From positions 19,655 to 83,654 of the forward strand of contig WNNJ02002313.1 of NCBI GenBank assembly GCA_012934845.2: a stretch of DNA of 64,000 bases. The letters run 5' to 3'. The notes beneath the pieces were generated by a model that saw only the letters and a program-made list of their open reading frames with translations, did not search any database and was not told where the DNA came from. Position numbers and translations under genes: made by a program. Below are positions 58,303 through 64,000 of the stretch, in pieces (the first letter of the stretch is position 1; each line of letters begins with the position of its first letter). The stretch comes from Pomphorhynchus laevis (lineage: Eukaryota > Acanthocephala > Palaeacanthocephala > Echinorhynchida > Pomphorhynchidae).

Positions 58303-58879
58303 TAACCAGAACATAGATGTGAGGCATCGTCTAATGAATCTTTCGGTGCAGAAACCAGCGAATCACATCCTTGAAGATAATAATGAATCCATCATTTCAT
58401 ACAACACAGCAGACGATATCCTTAATTCAAATACAGAAAAGAAGAATTGTACTAATCCGGAAGCTAGCTTGACAACAGCGGATGACGAATCCTCGAACGA
58501 TGAAGATTACGACTCATACGAACCAAAAATTCCATATCGGCAGAAGAAGATAACATCGAGAGAACATTCCGTTAAAAATTCAATCGACCAGGATATACCA
58601 GCAAAAAAAATTAGAAGACATTCAAGAAAGAAAGGCAGTGGTTGCATAGACCCTAGACTTAATTTTACGAAGAATGTTAAAGTGTTTGGCATGAATAATA
58701 ATGATACAGCGGAAGATTTAACCGACTCAGCAGCGGCAACAATTATAAGGACAAGTTCTTCGAAAAATGCACTAATACATAACTCATCTGCACTCGAATT
58801 TCTTTCACGCTCTCTCGGGACAGTCGACCGTATCGATGAACGTGACGCCCGAATTCGTCATCGTCATAAGCATGTCTAG
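58295..58879 (+). CDS. Uncharacterised basic, probably nuclear protein
   Basis: 194 residues in one exon; I do not recognise the family. The N-terminal half is polar with an acidic patch (TTADDESSNDEDYDSYEP, about 69-86). A basic cluster PAKKIRRHSRKKGSG at about 110-124 looks like a nuclear localisation signal. It is followed by a more ordered-looking C-terminal part: DPRLNFTKNVKVFGMNN, DLTDSAAATIIRTSSSKNA, EFLSRSLGTVDRIDERDARI, ending in a His/Arg-rich tail. ATG at 58295 is used because MSDNQNIDVRHRLMNLS reads smoothly; AATAAA follows at 58936-58941. Codon use and lack of RT motifs argue against a retroelement ORF. It could be a retrocopy or an intronless gene. Confidence 0.6.
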   Translation: MSDNQNIDVRHRLMNLSVQKPANHILEDNNESIISYNTADDILNSNTEKKNCTNPEASLTTADDESSNDEDYDSYEPKIPYRQKKITSREHSVKNSIDQDIPAKKIRRHSRKKGSGCIDPRLNFTKNVKVFGMNNNDTAEDLTDSAAATIIRTSSSKNALIHNSSALEFLSRSLGTVDRIDERDARIRHRHKHV

Positions 58880-58935
58880 ATTGATAAAATTTATCAAAAC
58901 GAAAATATTATTATACCATAACAATATTTTTTGTA

Positions 58936-58941
58936 AATAAA
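58936..58941 (+). terminator. Candidate polyadenylation signal
   Basis: AATAAA 57 nt after the stop of the 58295-58879 gene. Confidence 0.45.
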
Positions 58942-59325
58942 TACGCGTTCTGCATTGCTACTAAATAACAATTTCCGTTTATATATTTACGTCCAAAATG
59001 AGATATAGCAAGAACGACCTATCTCAGAGATAGCATTGATAGTCGTGTTTTTTATGTAGAAATAGTTACAGACAAGTCATGCGACACGAACCGTTTTGCA
59101 ATGCAGAAACTACAACTAAAATGATGAATTATATTCAAAGCTAATTATCCTTGACGACAGATTTGTGAGAATATCATTACAGTCGCCCATTCTCGGTTTA
59201 TTGTTCGCTGTCCCGTGTATTTGCAGTTTATCAAAATATTTTTTGAATTTCTTGTGCTACTATTTCAGTATATAAAAGGCTATATTTATTCAAAATATTC
59301 AATATATGATTTTATAATTCCGGCT

Positions 59326-60594
59326 ATTAGTTGCATATGACGTGATGCGAACCCCTCAGCTTGCGGGAAGTTATAAGACGTGATATAAACCCTTTATCTC
59401 CTTAGCGATTACGTGATTATTTTCAAAATATTGTTTGAATTCAGGTTTTTTGGATTTTACAAAATAATATTTCAAAATTTTTTATCCCTTTACATTGTCA
59501 CCCAAACTAACTGGATTCCCTAATGTTTCCTTTATCAAACCTAATCACCAGGATAAAGTTATCACTATGCATGATAAGATAAAGTGTTAGATATGATAAC
59601 GAAAAAAGTAAGTTCCGCAGCGGTAGGGATTCATTGTAGTGTAAATGAACGCACAATGTTTGTGTAAAATGAGTAGGAAATTAGATCTAGTGTAACACCA
59701 AATTTTTATGGAAGTACCATTTAGATATTATAAAAACGGGGCTGTCGTTTGAATGAAATCCGTATGGACATTTTGGATACAAAACTTGAGGAAGAAAAAT
59801 ATTCTCTTAAACACAGTATACTAGTAAAAAAGCTCTAAATTTGTATTCATAATTTACAGAAAAAATAACGAAATAACCACAGACGGATTACCGTCACTAT
59901 CAGATGCTGACCTAATTCGAACAGAAACTGAGATAAAGTCAAATCACGGGACCCTTGCATGGTGTGTTCGCTAAATTGCTCAAATACAATTTATTAATCC
60001 ATTTCATCATTCGAAGCCATTTTCAATTCTAAAACACGACAAAGCCAGCTGCAAATAGCCATGCTACTCATGAAGGTAAATGAAATTAAACAAACCTCAC
60101 ACATCGATGCTTTTGAAGAAACAGAATTGTCTAAGTTCCAGTAAAGCAACAGTGCCATGCGTCGATGGATTTAACAGATTTAACAAATTTCTTTGTTCGC
60201 CAAAGTAAATGTAATGACCATTCAATATTACGTAGTAAGTATAAAAAAACTAAATTATTTAAATTCATCTTTATTTTAAATTTATACATTAGTATTGTGT
60301 TTTTAATTTACCATTAAAGCATTAACTGCAGAAATATCTTTTTTGTTCCTTTAGCAAGGCTTTTTAAAACTGCATCATTTTTTCATGGGTGATTATGGAA
60401 CGTATTATTTGTCATTAAAAATTGAATTAATTAATAATTATTAATCATTTGAATTAGTATTTATCATTTATCCGCGGATAACAAGGAATAGTGTACAAAT
60501 ATTTGATAAAAATGACAATTTTCTGGCGAATTTGAAAAATGTAAATAAATTTAATTTTATTGAAAATATTTATTTTTTATTATAGTTTTATTAA
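59326..60594. other. AT-rich stretch without a recognisable gene
   Basis: No convincing frame, protein similarity or structured repeat could be seen on either strand. Confidence 0.4.
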
Positions 60595-60637
60595 TTTACA
60601 GGAACGAAGAAATTAATTTTATTCGGAAATTACAATA

Positions 60638-60665
60638 TTTTAATAGCTCCTGCTATCATCTTCAG
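60638..60665 (-). ncRNA. Hammerhead-like RNA motif, M2 left arm
   Basis: CUGAAGA, extra U, GAUAGC, loop AGGA, GCUAUU (one G-U pair), then AAAA where GAAA is expected. Confidence 0.4.
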
Positions 60666-60721
60666 GGAAATTACAAACAGATTTAATAAATTTCAATCGG
60701 TTTTGAACTGTTTGTAATTCT

Positions 60722-60750
60722 CACGGTGATAATAGCAGTAGCTATTGAAA
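60722..60750 (+). ncRNA. Hammerhead-like RNA motif, M2 right arm
   Basis: A degraded CUGANGA (ACGGUGA), extra U, AAUAGC, loop AGUA, GCUAUU (six Watson-Crick pairs), GAAA. The outermost pair is A-U here against G-C or G-U elsewhere, a compensatory change. Confidence 0.4.
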
Positions 60751-60939
60751 TATTGTGCCAATTTGTGGAATTAAACTAATGCCTTCGTTCATGTAAATTG
60801 TTAACAACTTAAACTACTTCTTTTGATTTGTCTGGAGTTCCTATTAATCTTGACATAAAATATCTGCTATGAAAAGTTACGATTGAGATGACAATTTGAT
60901 GTTCAATAGTAGAGTATACATGATTATAAAGGGATTTAG

Positions 60940-61173
60940 TCGGACTCTAACAACTTTAAATGTATAGATAATATAAATATAGGTAGACTTTTTAATAATT
61001 CTAAAAGTAAAGAAATAATAGGGTCAGATTTAAGTAAATATATTCCTAAAATAAGGTATAAGTTGTTAACGCCATTAGGACGAAAAATTTGTAATTATAA
61101 TAAAGAATTGAAATATATTTGTAATGATGATGTTAGCAACATTATAGAAACTGAATTCAATTGCAAGTCTTAA
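60940..61173 (+). other. Unrecognised 77-residue frame, possible Penelope-like N-terminus
   Basis: Open after a TAG at 60937. It reads NIGRLFNNSKSKEIIG, DLSKYIPKIRYKLLTPLGRK, NKELKYICND and ends EFNCKS. There is no ATG at its start. It follows the plus-strand arm of M2 by 140 bp, where a Penelope ORF would begin after its terminal repeat. I cannot match the protein to a family with confidence. Confidence 0.25.
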
Positions 61174-61388
61174 ATTTGATAAAATAAATGAACATATATG
61201 CACTCATAATCTAGAATTAATTAAAATTGTGAATTAAGAAAGCTGCTATCAAAAGGATATAAATATAATAATATTTATTCCGAATGTACAGAAAATAAGG
61301 TTCCCTCAAATGGGCCACTACTGTCATAATTCGTAAATGTACAAAAGTTATGAAACATTCCAACGTAGAAAGAAAAAAAATAATGCAT

Positions 61389-63197
61389 TCATCCAATTGA
61401 AGCTATTCCAGTCACCGTGTTCCCCATGGGCCGAGTAAATTCACCGATTCGTGATCGTGGAGCCCGCATGCAGCAGGAAATAGAACGCGCGAGAATTATA
61501 CTAAATCGTGTTCGTATAAGCGAAATCATATCGCTATAGCTTCGTTGCAGTTTGGAGGACATCCTTGCAGCGATTGTCTGCATCAACCGTTTCGCTGTCG
61601 GACCAAATCGTCCAGTAGCTGCCAGGACAAACGGTATGAAAGACGAGTGTTCAATTTCACTAATTCGTCCCTGATACTTTGCTCTTTTCCGATTCTCGTG
61701 GTATTCGAAACTTGCATCGACAGTCCTTAGGTGATAAGATGGAGCCAAGTTGTTGAAGACGCAGACATCTATGAATGTCCGCTCCAACCTACCACCGAAT
61801 AAACCGCCGCATACAATATCAGGATGAGCATCTTCTCCGCGGGCTGTGGTCGAGCACTGAAATACAAAGGCATTTGTAACGGGCTGGAGTGCGGGTTCAA
61901 TCCCGACGCCGTTGCATATTTCAGATAAGGCGGAGGCCAAAACATCCCTTACCTCATTGTGACGAATAATTGGGAGAGCCCCTCTTTTGCACGACAATGC
62001 ATGGGTTAGACAGATATCATCTCCACATTCGCCCTTTTTTGGTAGACTAGATAAGGACCAGTTATACCTTGCAGCAACCGCATCCTGAAATTCGAATTTT
62101 GTCATGTTAAATCCCGACGCTTTAAGAGGACTCGTTTGAAGCCAACTTGAAGCCCCTTTGATCGATGCATACTGTAGAAGCTTGACTGTTTGAATTGAAG
62201 CACGTTCACGTAAACCAACCAATAGTGAAGCAGAACGCAATCTGTTGTCGCTAGCAATATCTTTCAGAGCTTGGGTTTGTAGCCTATCTACTTCGAGAAT
62301 ATTATCCGACTGGTCAAAAGCTCTGCACAACCGTTTTGACGCGTTTAGCACGTATGGAGCGTCTCCGCAAGGATCTCGAAATCCCATACCTCCGAAACTC
62401 AAAGGGAGACTACAAATCAACTGCTCAGTTTCGTCCAGTGTGTGCCCAAATACATCGAAAGCGAACTGCCCAAATATTAGCTGTCTAATTTCAGAGAACC
62501 AACCTGGATCACATTGGGTTGTCCTGCATAAATGTAACCACTTTGATTGACAGGCTTTGACAAAGGCGACATATGCTGACTGGGCATCATGCTTTGCCGC
62601 ATTGGCAAGTTTCCTGATCAAACAAGACCATTTGGATATGAGCTCACCACTCATATTCTTGACAAATTCGGCGTCTCCAACAGGTGATCCTAGCAGTTTG
62701 ACACCCCTTGTCTCAATACGGACGTTGTATTTTTCAAATCGTTTTTCGGTTTCTTCTAGCTGTTCAGAATGAATCATCACAATTGATTTATTGGCGTTAA
62801 CAAAGTAGCCATGCTGATGACCAAATGATTCGAGTAGGTCCCAAACTCGAGTAACGTCCTCTAACGACCCCATAAAATTTGCGTCGTCCGCATACCAATA
62901 CTGACTTACGTGCGGAACTGACTCGCGAATTCGATGAATAATTGCCAGCGAGGACACTGCAAAAGCAGCCATAGCTAGAGGATCCCCTTGTGTAAATCCT
63001 TCTTGGGATCGCAAAGAACGGCCACAACACACTAACTTTGACGGCTCTGAATACGTATTATGCAGAATACACTCAAGAGCAGGACAAATAAAAGGAACGT
63101 TAGCTAGTACAACCTTCCGATTTGCCGTATTGAATGCGTTCTTTGCATCCACGGAAAGTAACACATACTGATCATTGACCGTACTGATCATTAACAC
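61389..63197 (-). CDS. RLE-type LINE protein: RT palm, thumb, zinc motif and restriction-like endonuclease
   Basis: 602 residues without a stop. RT: A box LLSVDAKNAFNTANR (residues about 12-26), B box EGFTQGDPLAMAAFA, C box YWYADDANFMG, GVKLLGSPVGDAEF, LPLSFGGMGFRDP. Then ECGDDICLTHALSCKRGALPI and RHNEVRD, a zinc motif partly changed from CxC. The nuclease part has VGIEPAL, DIVCGG and RTFIDVCVF, followed by SYHLRTVDASFEYHENRKR and a C-terminal SIILARSISCCMRAPRSR. Catalytic aspartates of the RT (A and C boxes) and the D of FIDV are present. The true N-terminus is missing from this strand. The layout (RT, then CC-H-C, then RLE) is that of R2-type site-selecting LINEs; the family itself I know only as widespread in invertebrate genomes. 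Confidence 0.75.
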   Translation of the reverse strand: MLMISTVNDQYVLLSVDAKNAFNTANRKVVLANVPFICPALECILHNTYSEPSKLVCCGRSLRSQEGFTQGDPLAMAAFAVSSLAIIHRIRESVPHVSQYWYADDANFMGSLEDVTRVWDLLESFGHQHGYFVNANKSIVMIHSEQLEETEKRFEKYNVRIETRGVKLLGSPVGDAEFVKNMSGELISKWSCLIRKLANAAKHDAQSAYVAFVKACQSKWLHLCRTTQCDPGWFSEIRQLIFGQFAFDVFGHTLDETEQLICSLPLSFGGMGFRDPCGDAPYVLNASKRLCRAFDQSDNILEVDRLQTQALKDIASDNRLRSASLLVGLRERASIQTVKLLQYASIKGASSWLQTSPLKASGFNMTKFEFQDAVAARYNWSLSSLPKKGECGDDICLTHALSCKRGALPIIRHNEVRDVLASALSEICNGVGIEPALQPVTNAFVFQCSTTARGEDAHPDIVCGGLFGGRLERTFIDVCVFNNLAPSYHLRTVDASFEYHENRKRAKYQGRISEIEHSSFIPFVLAATGRFGPTAKRLMQTIAARMSSKLQRSYSDMISLIRTRFSIILARSISCCMRAPRSRIGEFTRPMGNTVTGIASIG

Positions 63198-63472
63198 ATA
63201 CTGATCTCATACTGCAGCGATGGGATTCGCTGCAGTATGAGCTGACAAATAACTGTAACTGCTTTGAGCGCGATACCTTAGAACGGCCACAACACACTAA
63301 CTTTGACGGCTCTGAATACGTATTATGCAGAATACACTCAAGAGCAGGACAAATAAAAGGAACGTTAGCTAGTACAACCTTCCGATTTGCCGTATTGAAT
63401 GCGTTCTTTGCATCCACGGAAAGTAACACATACTGATCATTGACCATACTGATCATTAACACATACTGATCT
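63016..63472. repeat. Tandem duplication of 192 bp, period 265 bp
   Basis: 63016-63207 and 63281-63472 differ at one base (63181/63446). Each has the A-box region of the RT and ends with repeated TACTGATCATT units. The 73-bp spacer between them contains the right part of a hairpin not repeated in the second unit. Confidence 0.9.
63206..63241. repeat. Perfect 15-bp hairpin at the duplication junction
   Basis: CTCATACTGCAGCGA at 63206-63220, six-base loop TGGGAT, exact reverse complement at 63227-63241. It overlaps the end of the first 192-bp unit by two bases. Confidence 0.85.
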
Positions 63473-64000
63473 CTGCCTCTACTCAAACCTGACGATAAGA
63501 TTGACGGAGTAACTATATACGATATCTTATTGGACTTACACCCGCCAGGAAAGCCTATCCATAAAGAATCAATCCTGAATGTTCCTCTACCAGGCTGCAT
63601 GCCTCATCACGCTGTTGTGTTCTCTGCAATCGATGGGCAGATCATACTCAAAGCAGCAATGAGGACTCACGGCTGCGCTGGTCCATCTGGAGTGGATGCT
63701 GTTGCTTTCAGACGAATGATCAGTTCATTTGGTCCTCATTCACGAAAACTAGCAGACGCCATTGCTTCTTTTGCAATTCGGATAGCAAGTGAACGTGTTG
63801 ACCCATCTATTCTGGATGCTTTTACAGTAAGTCGTCTTGTGGCTCTTGATAAGAACCCAGGCGTGCGCCCTATTGGCATAGGAGAGAGTTCGCCGTATTG
63901 TGGGAAAGGTAATTATGAGCTTAATAGGAAAGAATCTTCAGGCAGTGTCTGGGCATGTTCAAATGTGTAGTGGACAGCGCGGTGGAATGGAGTACATCAT
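63473..64000 (+). pseudogene. RLE-type LINE RT N-terminal part, inverted, runs off the window
   Basis: Open from the breakpoint at 63473 (LPLLKPDDKIDGVTIYDIL) through LHPPGKPIHKE, VVFSAIDGQIILKAAMR, GPSGVDAVAFRRMISSFG, ERVDPSILDAFTVSRLVALD and KNPGVRPIGIGE. A 1-nt shift at about 63888 continues VRRIVGKVIMSLIGKN, then CSGQRGGMEYI at the window edge. This is exactly the part of the protein missing from the minus-strand copy 61389-63197, on the opposite strand. Confidence 0.75.

Larger units (their letters stand above)
60595..60800. mobile_element. Palindromic insertion M2, related to M1
   Basis: The arms (about 60595-60680 and 60708-60800) are inverted copies with outer ends TTTACAGGAACGAAGAA and CTTCGTTCATGTAAA and an inner stem ATTACAAACAG/CTGTTTGTAAT. 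Termini match M1 at 22240 and 22425. Each arm holds a hammerhead-like motif: left on the minus strand (60638-60665), right on the plus strand (60722-60750). Confidence 0.8.
61290..63472 (-). mobile_element. RLE-type LINE, 3' part (copy RC)
   Basis: The element runs from the RT A box (right) to the 3' UTR (left) on the minus strand. The 3' UTR hairpin GGCCCATTTGAGGGAACC is at 61299-61316, followed by the AT-rich tail. Upstream the A-box region is duplicated (63016-63207 and 63281-63472). The N-terminal RT half is found in inverted orientation from 63473 to the window's end. Confidence 0.8.

Noticed and set aside
63172-63600. Minus-strand frame of 142 residues spanning the breakpoint
   Set aside because: Its first part is antisense to the inverted N-terminal RT half and its end repeats the duplicated A-box segment; it is not a real fusion protein.

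Overview
This looks like AT-rich nuclear DNA from an invertebrate animal. The evidence is one long intron-rich gene with GT-AG splice sites, and the remains of at least seven retroelement lineages filling most of the other sequence. There are no bacterial operons, rRNA or tRNA genes, or CRISPR arrays. A nematode is my best guess, because the nucleoporin lacks the TPR part of vertebrate Nup358 and its first ATG directly follows a splice acceptor. That guess is weak, and other small invertebrates fit too.

Layout. 1-27050 is a retroelement graveyard. It holds L2-like LINEs (1-2276, 18300-23110), CR1-like LINEs in both orientations and nested in one another (2290-9215, 11395-18030), and the 3' halves of two LINEs that carry a restriction-like endonuclease (24080-27050). 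The best preserved CR1-like copy, 14106-18030, needs one frameshift correction in ORF2. 27469-45346 is the main host gene. I assembled 23 exons with consistent phases and GT-AG ends; they give a 1587-residue Nup358/RanBP2-type nucleoporin (compare nematode NPP-9) with an N-terminal coiled coil, three RanBP2 zinc fingers, three Ran-binding domains and sparse FG motifs. About 2.4 kb of it, one RanBD plus zinc-finger block with its introns, is duplicated almost identically. 45347-57320 is again decayed retroelements: an RTE-like endonuclease, two Penelope-like fragments (one with a GIY-YIG endonuclease, one with an RT YVDD motif), an I/Jockey-like element with a zinc-knuckle ORF1, and a VQQGDP-type RT. 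58295-58879 is a single-exon gene of unknown function for a basic, probably nuclear protein. 60595-64000 holds a palindromic Penelope-like terminus and an RLE-type LINE whose 5' half is inverted relative to its 3' half.

Most notable: a small RNA motif resembling the hammerhead ribozyme core recurs six times, on Penelope-like termini and in two palindromic insertions, and its stem pairs covary. Also notable are the recent module duplication in the nucleoporin, the twin-priming-like inversion at 63472/63473, and 3'-end hairpins shared by members of the CR1-like and RLE families.

All domain calls come from reading translations by eye. No database or folding program was used.
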